Shown here piece after piece: positions 1 to 6,012 of a stretch of 28,676 nucleotides of DNA. Position 1 is the first letter of the stretch, and each line of letters starts with the position of its first letter. This DNA is from CAZTAK01 sp964611585 (lineage in GTDB: Bacteria > Pseudomonadota > Alphaproteobacteria > SHVP01): assembly GCA_964611585.1 (NCBI GenBank), contig CAZTAK010000036.1, positions 1 through 28,676 of the forward strand. The letters run 5' to 3'. The notes beneath the pieces are model-generated. The model saw only the letters and a program-made list of their open reading frames with translations. It did no database searches and had not been told where the DNA came from. Position numbers and translations under genes: made by a program.

Positions 1-204
1 TGCTCCGAGCACGAAGCCGAAGTTGTACCACGCCCCATTGTTGTGGACTTCGTAGAAGTGAACGTTGTCAGAGAATAGGGAGATGATAAATGTGAGGCAT
101 GCGATCAAGCCGTGCCACAAGCCAAGCCAGAAGCCAGCGATGTTGCCATCAGCACCTGCCGTGCCTGGGGCGGGATTGGGGCCGGCGGCCGCCTTGGCCT
201 TCAA
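1..204 (-). CDS. Small conserved membrane protein, cut by the left edge
   Basis: The minus-strand frame is open from a TTG at 204 to the window edge (68 codons). An in-frame TAG at 217-219 closes it upstream. The N-terminus is Ala/Gly/Pro-rich, followed by GNIAGFWLGLWHGLI, a hydrophobic stretch, and FYEVHNNGAWYNFGFVLGA. I recognise this pattern (a WHG-containing membrane segment, then EVHNNG.WY.FGF.LG) from short bacterial proteins of unknown function, usually about 90 aa, so roughly 20-25 residues are probably missing. TTG is the only plausible start; an AGGCGG lies about 7 nt upstream. It starts 26 nt after the SGNH gene on the same strand, so it may be the last visible member of that operon. 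No function can be assigned. Confidence 0.55.
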   Translation of the reverse strand, partial: MKAKAAAGPNPAPGTAGADGNIAGFWLGLWHGLIACLTFIISLFSDNVHFYEVHNNGAWYNFGFVLGA

Positions 205-230
205 GGTCGGTGCCGCCTAACTACGCAGGA

Positions 231-1238
231 CTAATCGAGCCTCGTCAGGTCCGGCCGGCTCGTTAAGAAGGCGAAGAGTTTTTCCGCAATGATCCGGTGG
301 GCCGCGGCGCTGGGGTGGGGGTCGCCGGTTGCCACCATCGCGGCAGCGACATCGCCGCCAAACGCGTCCGCCAGTTCCGGAAAGGGATTGATCAAGGGGA
401 TGCCAATATCTGCGAAACGCCGCTCTACCGCTCCGTAGATCGGCGCGAAGGCAGTGTCCGGCGTGAGGTCGTGCAACTCGGGGATCAGGATGGCGACGAC
501 GGCGATGCCGCGCGCGTCCGCGAATTGCTTCAGATCGCGGAGCGCCTCCTGGGTGCGCTCCCAATTCGACTGGTCCTCCCGATACACGTCGGCATAGGTT
601 TCGGCAAGCGAGCGGCCGGCCAGAAACCCGAGAGATTTGATCTCCTGGTACAGGAAGGCGGCGAAAAAGGAATAGCGCAGGATCGGGCTGGCTCCGCCTT
701 GCGGGTCGGGCCGCGCGTCGTTGAGGTGATACTGAACGACGACGAGATCGGGATCGGTTCGCGGCGCCTGCGATTTGAATGTCCTTACGCTGTAGACCGT
801 ATTGTAGTCGGCGGTGCCCGCGTTGATGGCGACGAAGGTTGCCGAATCGCCGTTACGCCGTTCGCCGGTTAGCCGGGCCGCAGTGATTTCGGCGAAACTG
901 TCATCAACCGGCACCCCCCACCCGAGGGTTATGGAACTGCCAATAAAATGGATACGGTATTCCCCCTCCGGCTTTACCGGTAATAGCTCAATGCTGCGGT
1001 GACCGAGCGAGTTCAGCCGCAGATCGACTCCCATAATGCGGGCGCTGGCGTTCGGTGTCTGCCGGTGCGTGACGTTGGGCACCGGGCTCTCGGAGAGCAA
1101 TTTCGCCGCGTAGTCGACCATCTCGACGTTAAAGAAGAGAACGAAGGACGACAGAACGCGAAGGATCACCTCGCCGATGACAAAGACGTAGATCGGGACG
1201 CTGATGATTCGCGCCGCGCGCTTGTAAGCCGGTTGCAT
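231..1238 (-). CDS. Membrane-anchored SGNH/GDSL hydrolase-like protein (DltD/AlgJ-type role)
   Basis: A 335-aa protein with an N-terminal hydrophobic anchor (about residues 10-37) and a periplasmic SGNH-type domain. Visible blocks are IGSSITLG with candidate Ser102 (block I), INAGTADYN at 138-146 (block II), HLND with Asn173 (block III) and GDPHPSAAAH with Asp306/His308 near the C-terminus (block V). The frame is open upstream to 1328, but that part overlaps the MBOAT gene and is low-complexity, so I chose the ATG at 1238; GTG 1247 is an alternative. The gene follows the MBOAT gene by 37 nt. In alginate, Dlt and similar systems an SGNH protein partners an MBOAT protein in moving acyl groups onto an exported glycan. 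That role is inferred here. A plain esterase is the alternative. Confidence 0.85.
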   Translation of the reverse strand: MQPAYKRAARIISVPIYVFVIGEVILRVLSSFVLFFNVEMVDYAAKLLSESPVPNVTHRQTPNASARIMGVDLRLNSLGHRSIELLPVKPEGEYRIHFIGSSITLGWGVPVDDSFAEITAARLTGERRNGDSATFVAINAGTADYNTVYSVRTFKSQAPRTDPDLVVVQYHLNDARPDPQGGASPILRYSFFAAFLYQEIKSLGFLAGRSLAETYADVYREDQSNWERTQEALRDLKQFADARGIAVVAILIPELHDLTPDTAFAPIYGAVERRFADIGIPLINPFPELADAFGGDVAAAMVATGDPHPSAAAHRIIAEKLFAFLTSRPDLTRLD

Positions 1239-1275
1239 AGTACTCACACTTTTTTTGGCACGGGCCGGGCGCGGC

Positions 1276-2712
1276 CTAGAATTGGAAGTAGATGAAGGGC
1301 CGCCCGCCGAACTCGCCGAACGCCACAATCAAAATGACGAGAAGGACGATAAAGGCGTCGCGAAACGCCCGTGGCCAGGTCAACACAACCATCGTGTCGC
1401 GTTTCCACTCCTGGAAAATCTGCACACCAATGGGCACGCTCGCCAACGCTGCCAAGGTAAGCGCCGAATTGGCCACAGTTACCGAATCCGCGGCGCGAAA
1501 ATTGAAGACGACCGCTTTGAGCATCTGGCCCGCTTGTTCAAGCGTTGGCGACCGGAAGATGAGCCAGCCCACACTCGCCAACTGGTAGGTGATGAATACC
1601 TGAACGACGCCGTTCATGCGGTCCCAAAAACGCCTGACGCCGTAGTAGGCGGCAATCAAAAAACCATGGTAGAGGCCGAAAAAACCGTAATTCCAGCCGG
1701 CGCCATGCCACAAGCCAAGCAGGTACTCAGTCGCCAGGATGGTGACCAGGAAGGCCAGAACATGCCGCACTCGCAGCGGCAGCTTGGACAGCCTCGGTTG
1801 ACGCGCAAGATAAAGATAGAACGGCGAGAACACATAATCGCGGAACCAGCTCGATAGCGAAATATGCCACCGCCGCCAGAAATCGCCGATGTTCTTCGAG
1901 AAATACGGCCGGCGAAAATTCTCCATCAGATCGATGCCCATGGCCTTGGCGAGTCCGATGGCGATGAACGAGTACCCGGCAAAATCGGCATAGATTTGTA
2001 TCGAAAAAGCGTATGTCGCGATCAAAACGCTGGCGCCTTCGTAGGGCGGCAGGGCGGAATAGACGGGATCGACGATCTTGGCCAGATTGTCGGCGACGAC
2101 AACTTTCAGAAACAGGCCCCAAAGAACGAGATAGGCGCCGTGATAGGTGCGCTCCCAGGCCAGACGCCTTGGGGCAAGTATTTGCGGCAGCAGCCGCATG
2201 CCGCGCTCGATGGGGCCGGCGACAAGTTGCGGGAAGTACGAAACATAAAGCGCAAAATCGAAGATGTTACGCGCCGCCGGCACCTTGCCGCGGTAGACAT
2301 CGACCGTGTAGCTGATCGTCTGAAACGTGTAGAACGAAATACCAATGGGCAGAATGACGTTGATGAGGACGGGGTCGATATCAATACCCGAGCGGCCGAC
2401 AAACGTTTGAAAACTGCCGGCAAAGAAATCGTAGTACTTGAAGACACCGAGCAACGACAGATTTACGAAGAGGCTGACGCCAACATACCGTTTGCGGATT
2501 CGTTTGACGTCAGTCGACTCGATGCCAAGGCTGCACAGATAATCCGTTACGGTCGACAGGACGATCAGGGAAAGAAAGCGCCAGTCCCACGATCCGTAAA
2601 AGACGTAACTCGCGACCAGCAGCATCCTGTTCTGCCAGCGATGGCGCAGGACGACGTAGAGCGCGAAAACGACGGCGAAGAAGACCGCGAATTGGTATGA
2701 GTGGAAAAGCAC
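1276..2712 (-). CDS. MBOAT-family O-acyltransferase (AlgI/DltB-like)
   Basis: A 478-aa polytopic inner-membrane protein. The start MLFHSYQFAVFF and the VFYGSWDW segment (about 37-44) are typical of AlgI-like MBOAT proteins. Other family marks are LPIGISFYTFQ (121-131), PQLVAGPIER (161-170), NFRRPYFSKNIGDFWRRWH (265-283) and LGLWHGAGWNYG with the expected catalytic His336. Length fits the family (about 450-500 aa). The start codon is GTG at 2710-2712, chosen because it gives the canonical N-terminus. These enzymes pass acyl groups across the membrane to polysaccharides or teichoic acids. The gene lies 42 nt after an acyl carrier protein gene and 37 nt before an SGNH gene, so the donor may be a carrier-bound acyl chain. 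The acyl group and the target glycan are unknown. Confidence 0.95.
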   Translation of the reverse strand: MLFHSYQFAVFFAVVFALYVVLRHRWQNRMLLVASYVFYGSWDWRFLSLIVLSTVTDYLCSLGIESTDVKRIRKRYVGVSLFVNLSLLGVFKYYDFFAGSFQTFVGRSGIDIDPVLINVILPIGISFYTFQTISYTVDVYRGKVPAARNIFDFALYVSYFPQLVAGPIERGMRLLPQILAPRRLAWERTYHGAYLVLWGLFLKVVVADNLAKIVDPVYSALPPYEGASVLIATYAFSIQIYADFAGYSFIAIGLAKAMGIDLMENFRRPYFSKNIGDFWRRWHISLSSWFRDYVFSPFYLYLARQPRLSKLPLRVRHVLAFLVTILATEYLLGLWHGAGWNYGFFGLYHGFLIAAYYGVRRFWDRMNGVVQVFITYQLASVGWLIFRSPTLEQAGQMLKAVVFNFRAADSVTVANSALTLAALASVPIGVQIFQEWKRDTMVVLTWPRAFRDAFIVLLVILIVAFGEFGGRPFIYFQF

Positions 2713-2754
2713 TGCCGCAGAGGTGTGGCGCCGGGAGCAAACCCGCGCGCGGGA

Positions 2755-2997
2755 TCAGGCTGCCTGCCGGACCAAACTCACTAGACTCGTCAGAGACGTG
2801 AAAGCGTCGAAATCGAGTTTGTCCATGTCCAACTGGACGCCCGCGTGCTCTTCGATAAAGAGGATCACCATCATCATCGTATAAGAATCGAGATCGAGTT
2901 CTTGTGAGTCACTTTCGACCCGAATCTTGAGTTCCCCTTCAATAAGCTGGCGCAGATCACTGACAAGTTCGCTGCTATCCACGATTGCCGCCCCCAT
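2755..2997 (-). CDS. Acyl carrier protein
   Basis: An 80-aa acidic helical protein with the carrier signature LDLDSYTMMM; Ser38 is the expected 4'-phosphopantetheine attachment site (DSY in place of the common DSL). It is too divergent and too badly placed to be the fatty-acid-synthesis AcpP, which normally sits between fabG and fabF. Its first 23 nt overlap the 3' end of the upstream methyltransferase gene, which suggests translational coupling, and the MBOAT gene follows after 42 nt. By analogy with DltC it may carry the acyl group used by the MBOAT protein. No adenylating enzyme or ketosynthase is in view, so loading may come from a distant enzyme or from general acyl-ACP metabolism. Confidence 0.9.
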   Translation of the reverse strand: MGAAIVDSSELVSDLRQLIEGELKIRVESDSQELDLDSYTMMMVILFIEEHAGVQLDMDKLDFDAFTSLTSLVSLVRQAA

Positions 2998-3826
2998 TTG
3001 TCATGTTGGAGTCCGCTTCGATCCAGAGGAAGGAGGCATCAAACGGAATACCGTCGGCGGTCTCCGTCGCCTCCATTTCACGGCGCAGGTCGTCCATAAA
3101 CTGCGGTTTATCCTCGACCTCATGTATAACCGGCGCCGACCGGGCGGTCCACCATTTCATATGCTGCTCGAAAGTTCCGTGGACCAGGCGGCGCACGGTT
3201 CTGGCACGGATATCGAAGCGCGGCGCAAGAGCCGCGAGTTCGGCGATCACATCGTTTTCGTCAACGCGCTGCACCAACGTCGCCGTCTTCATGATCTGTT
3301 TGAACGAGAGATGGCGCCTGAGCGCACGAACGATCGCTTTCTTGAACTCCGCGCCGTCGCTCTTTTCGATCATGAGTACGCGAAGCCGGCCGTCATCGCG
3401 AAGTACGCGGTCCATTTCCGCGGCGGCGGGTGGCAAGGCCTTGACCCAATGCAAAGCCAGCGTCGAAATGATGGTATCGGCAGAGTGGTCCGGCATCGGG
3501 ATCTGCTCGAACGAACCGGCGCGTATCGAAAAGGCCTTGTCGCCGGCGAATTTTTCCTCGGCAATGGCCCGCATACCCGCGGCGGGTTCGATCCCGACGC
3601 CTTTGCGATCGCCACCGCGGAATTGATCGCCAAGTTCTTCGAACACGAAACCCGTGCCGGCGCCAAGATCGACTACAACGCGGTCATCGGGGCGCAGCGA
3701 AATGGTGTTCAGGAATTCGACGGTCATGGCGCCGTAAAGAAATTGGCGATTCGCCGGATCCTCATATTCCTGCGCCCCGAACCGGGAATAGGCCGAGACA
3801 GTATCCGAATCTGTGGAACTACTCAT
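2975..3826 (-). CDS. Class I SAM-dependent methyltransferase (BioC/Tam-like)
   Basis: A 283-aa protein with the SAM-binding motif I VVDLGAGTG (Asp53 to Gly59), an acidic residue after the second strand (GVGIEP), and a motif IV-like segment ISTLALHWVKALPPAAAEM followed by RVLRDDGRLRV. The LALHWV segment resembles BioC and trans-aconitate methyltransferases, which methylate free carboxyls (BioC acts on malonyl-ACP). The ATG at 3826 has an AGG about 5 nt upstream. The 3' end overlaps the ACP gene by 23 nt, so the ACP-bound acyl group is an attractive but unproved substrate. Methylation of a sugar or of the glycan is the main alternative. The methyltransferase fold is secure; the substrate is not. 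Confidence 0.88.
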   Translation of the reverse strand: MSSSTDSDTVSAYSRFGAQEYEDPANRQFLYGAMTVEFLNTISLRPDDRVVVDLGAGTGFVFEELGDQFRGGDRKGVGIEPAAGMRAIAEEKFAGDKAFSIRAGSFEQIPMPDHSADTIISTLALHWVKALPPAAAEMDRVLRDDGRLRVLMIEKSDGAEFKKAIVRALRRHLSFKQIMKTATLVQRVDENDVIAELAALAPRFDIRARTVRRLVHGTFEQHMKWWTARSAPVIHEVEDKPQFMDDLRREMEATETADGIPFDASFLWIEADSNMTNGGGNRG

Positions 3827-3876
3827 TTACCTGCGCATCCTTTGCGGGTTCTTGCATGGGGTTCGCGTCCGAGCGG

Positions 3877-4023
3877 CTAGAAAATCGAATAGAAGATCAC
3901 TCCCTGCGAAGTTTGGCCCAGGATCATCAGGCCGCCAAAAATCAGCAGCAGGATGATGAGGGGCAACCTCAAGTGTTTCTCCCACACCCGCAGGAGAGCC
4001 CAAAGTCTGGCGATAATCGTCAT
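3877..4023 (-). CDS. DUF5989 family small membrane protein
   Basis: A 48-aa gene. It begins MTIIARLWALLRVWEKHLR, has one strongly hydrophobic helix (about residues 20-36, PLIILLLIFGGLMILG) and ends QTSQGVIFYSIF. A short basic/aromatic N-terminus, one helix of Leu/Ile/Val and a C-terminus of the form QxSxxxxFIYxxF is the DUF5989 pattern, a family of about 50 aa usually found beside SxtJ-family proteins and carbamoyltransferases. The ATG is one base after the TGA of the SxtJ remnant (TGAGATG), as expected for an old sxtJ-DUF5989 pair. The methyltransferase gene starts 50 nt downstream. Function is unknown; the setting suggests an accessory of the acylation module. Confidence 0.8.
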   Translation of the reverse strand: MTIIARLWALLRVWEKHLRLPLIILLLIFGGLMILGQTSQGVIFYSIF

Positions 4024-4024
4024 C

Positions 4025-4180
4025 TCAGGATAGGTTCCGCATCGGTTCGTGCGCCGGGCCCCTCGGATCGCAATCGATCCAATACGTGCCCGCCAGGGCT
4101 GCGCCGGTCACCAGTCCGAAAGTACGAATGGCGGATCTTTTGATCGCTTCGTTGCGGTTGAAATGTTCGAGCGTTGAAAT
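4025..4180 (-). pseudogene. SxtJ-family membrane protein, internally deleted remnant
   Basis: About 51 codons in frame, directly before the DUF5989 gene. The first part, EHFNRNEAIKRSAIRTFGLV, resembles the N-terminus of SxtJ-family proteins (a charged head, then a RSFGLV-like entry into the first membrane helix). The last part, TYWIDCDPRGPAHEPMRNLS, resembles their C-terminus (YWI.RDP.GPAPESM.NQ-like). SxtJ proteins are normally about 130-140 aa; the central membrane helices are missing and the two ends join around GAALA/GTYW. The codon at the expected start is ATT (4178-4180), preceded at 6 nt by a purine-rich AGAGAGAG that could be the original ribosome binding site. The frame can be read from an upstream ATG (4303), but that extension looks non-coding. 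A working miniature protein is possible. Family calls are from memory of the consensus. Confidence 0.6.
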
Positions 4181-4509
4181 GGCCGCTCTCTCTGGAATCG
4201 GCGGATGTCGCGACGGAAGATTACAAAGCTGCCGTATCGGGTCAAGGGCGCGCACGCCTTGATGGACCGGGCTCCGAGGTGCCGCGCGGGATCTCGCGGG
4301 CACCGAAAAGCGGGATCCGGTCTGCGATAATGGTTGGCAAAACAGGTTTCGGCTCCTGAAAAGGCAAGCCTGCGTATCATGCCGCCGCGGGCCCCGATCT
4401 TGCTGGCCTCGGCGCGCTGGACTTCGCCCGGGCCTTGATTCACGATGGTGCGGCTTGGCGCCGGCCTACCGGATAGGCGCCCACTTGCGCCAACTCGGGG
4501 TGATCTAGT
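4181..4509. other. Intergenic region between divergent transcription units
   Basis: This 329-base gap separates the minus-strand acylation operon from the plus-strand SGNH gene and should hold both promoters. The purine-rich AGAGAGAG (minus strand, 4187-4193) fits a ribosome binding site for the SxtJ remnant. A TTGGCA at 4334-4339 (plus) resembles a -35 box but has only a poor -10 partner. A GGCGCC pair (4457-4462 and 4476-4481) can form a short hairpin. GGGGTGAT around 4497-4504 may serve the SGNH start. Open frames across this stretch do not resemble proteins I know. Confidence 0.4.
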
Positions 4510-5685
4510 GTGATGAAGCGGATTCTGACCGCGGTGCGCAAACTGTGGGTCGCGTTTGGCGTCGTCGTGCTGGTCCTGGTGGCGGTCGAAACGGTACCGG
4601 ATACGTGGAAATCCTTTTGGCGCGGCGTCAAGTACGAAGGCGGCCAGAAACCCGACTACCGAACTGCGGCCGAGGCCCTGCATAATCAAGATTGGGCCGC
4701 GCCCTATTTCCGTGAGGCGCATAGCCGGCTCCGGGTTGAGTGGGCGCCCTATGTTCAATGGCGCCACCCGCCCCTGGCGGGGGTCTATCTCAAATTCGAT
4801 GCAAACGGCTTTCGCAACACCTGGACCGACCCCGCGCCCCCCGAATCCGGCGCCCCCTTGCGCATCTTCATGTTCGGCAGCTCGACCATGGTTGGCGTCG
4901 GCGCGCGTGACGACTACACCATCCCCTCGGTGCTTGCCAAACGGCTCGCGGCGGTGCCCTACAACGTCGAAGTCACCAATTTCGGCGTCGTCGGCCATGT
5001 CAGTACTCAGGAACTGATCTTCCTTATCGAAGAGCTCAAGAGCGGCAATGTTCCCGACCTGGTGATCTTCTACGATGGCGTCAGCGATATTATCGCCGCT
5101 GAGCAGACCGGGCGTGCCGGCACGCCGCAAAACGAAGCCGGCCGCGCGCGGGAGTTCAACCTCCTCAAGCGTGACCGCCAAGACGATCTTACCCGCGAGG
5201 CGTTGCTCGTGGCGCTCCAGCGCACGATGGGCCGTGCCCAAGACTTTGCGAACTGGCTGGGCCTTGGCGAGGACGATCCGCCCGCCGATGCCGCCGCGCC
5301 GGATCCTGCGCCACTGGCGCAATCGGTGATCGAGCGTTACGCCGAGAACATTCGTATCGTCCGGTTACTGGCAGATGAATATGGCTTCGAGGCGCTGTTT
5401 TTCTGGCAACCGAACGTCTTCACCAAGAATGTGCTGACCGCCCACGAGCAGCGCTACCGCAACACCCACGCCCTCGAACCGCTGTACGTGGCGACCTACC
5501 AAGCGCGGCGCGGAAATGCTGCGCTCGGGGCGATTCCCGGAGCCATCGACATCAGCGACGTGTTTCGGGAGAGTGGCGAAAATTACTTTCTCGACTTCGC
5601 GCACACGACCGAATCCGGCAACGAAAAAATTGCCGACGCCATGCTGCCGGGCGTCCGCGCTGCGTTTCAGCGCCTGACCGAATAG
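4510..5685 (+). CDS. Membrane-anchored SGNH/GDSL hydrolase-like protein 2
   Basis: A 391-aa protein (389 or 390 if the ATG at 4513 is used; the frame opens GTG-ATG-AAG). One N-terminal membrane anchor spans about residues 10-29 and the rest is predicted periplasmic. SGNH blocks are FMFGSSTM with candidate Ser125, TNFGVVGHVSTQE at 156-168, VIFYDGVSD at 185-193 and LDFAHTTESGNEKIA with Asp362/His365. In block III the position often occupied by Asn (YDGxND) is Ser192, so oxyanion-hole geometry or activity may differ. A proline/alanine-rich insert lies at about 257-268. It is not a close copy of the SGNH protein at 231-1238. It is transcribed away from the acylation operon and is followed by a hairpin with a T-run. 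It probably removes or transfers acyl groups on a surface glycan; the substrate is unknown. Confidence 0.85.
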   Translation: MMKRILTAVRKLWVAFGVVVLVLVAVETVPDTWKSFWRGVKYEGGQKPDYRTAAEALHNQDWAAPYFREAHSRLRVEWAPYVQWRHPPLAGVYLKFDANGFRNTWTDPAPPESGAPLRIFMFGSSTMVGVGARDDYTIPSVLAKRLAAVPYNVEVTNFGVVGHVSTQELIFLIEELKSGNVPDLVIFYDGVSDIIAAEQTGRAGTPQNEAGRAREFNLLKRDRQDDLTREALLVALQRTMGRAQDFANWLGLGEDDPPADAAAPDPAPLAQSVIERYAENIRIVRLLADEYGFEALFFWQPNVFTKNVLTAHEQRYRNTHALEPLYVATYQARRGNAALGAIPGAIDISDVFRESGENYFLDFAHTTESGNEKIADAMLPGVRAAFQRLTE

Positions 5686-5720
5686 AGCGGTACCGTTTTG
5701 ATCGGAATCACTCTTTTTTT
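5685..5720 (+). terminator. Probable intrinsic terminator of the SGNH gene
   Basis: Starting in the stop codon, GAGCGGTACCG and CGGAATCACTC form an imperfect inverted repeat around a TTTTGAT loop (8 of 11 positions complementary, plus one wobble). Seven T residues follow at 5714-5720. The position just after the gene and the T-run fit Rho-independent termination. The same sequence family recurs at 5796-5824, so this may be a dispersed hairpin repeat doing terminator duty. Confidence 0.6.
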
Positions 5721-6012
5721 CGCTCACGGTAGCGGACCGAACGGTCCACGCCTGCGCGGGCGCGCCGGTCAAGCGGCGGGCCGCCTTGCGGCCATGGGCG
5801 ATTTCAGACGAACTGGAATCGCTCTAAGCCCTATGGCAACGCCCCGGATCGGCAAGGTCGAATGTCCCGCGCCCGGGCGCGGCGTTCGTTGGTGTTGACG
5901 GTCAGGCGTTGCCCGGAATGATGACGGTGCTGCTCCCGAAATGTGCGTGTCAGACCCTGCCCGCGGGGCCTCTTGTTTGCCCCCACCCCCGGCAATCGGC
6001 TAGGCACGGGTC
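5686..6012. other. Intergenic region with hairpins between the SGNH and fkbM genes
   Basis: This 327-base stretch holds the terminator hairpin above, a palindrome GGACCG-AA-CGGTCC at 5734-5747, and the second hairpin at 5796-5824. No convincing gene is present; a 66-codon frame at 5698-5898 runs straight through the hairpins and resembles nothing known. The part before the FkbM start (about 5900-6012) shows no clear promoter boxes. Confidence 0.5.
5796..5824. repeat. Hairpin repeat related to the 5685-5712 element
   Basis: GGGCGATTTCAG and CTGGAATCGCTC flank an ACGAA loop. All 12 stem positions pair if two G-T wobbles are allowed. The right arm, (C)GGAATCRCTC, matches the right arm of the hairpin at 5685-5713, so the two are probably members of one dispersed palindromic family. 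No T-run follows this copy. Confidence 0.55.

Noticed and set aside
4181..4303. Upstream extension of the SxtJ-remnant frame to an ATG at 4303
   Set aside because: The extra residues are Arg/Pro-rich without similarity to the family, and a ribosome-binding-like purine run sits just before the family-like part at 4180.
4457..4481. Inverted GGCGCC pair that might be an operator or terminator
   Set aside because: GGCGCC is self-complementary and common in GC-rich DNA; no T-run or second copy supports a function.
4108..5322. Minus-strand open frame of 404 codons
   Set aside because: Antisense to the second SGNH gene, which has clear conserved blocks on the plus strand.
5698..5898. Short plus-strand frame of 66 codons after the SGNH gene
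   Set aside because: Starts inside a terminator hairpin, crosses two other palindromes, and shows no recognisable protein features.
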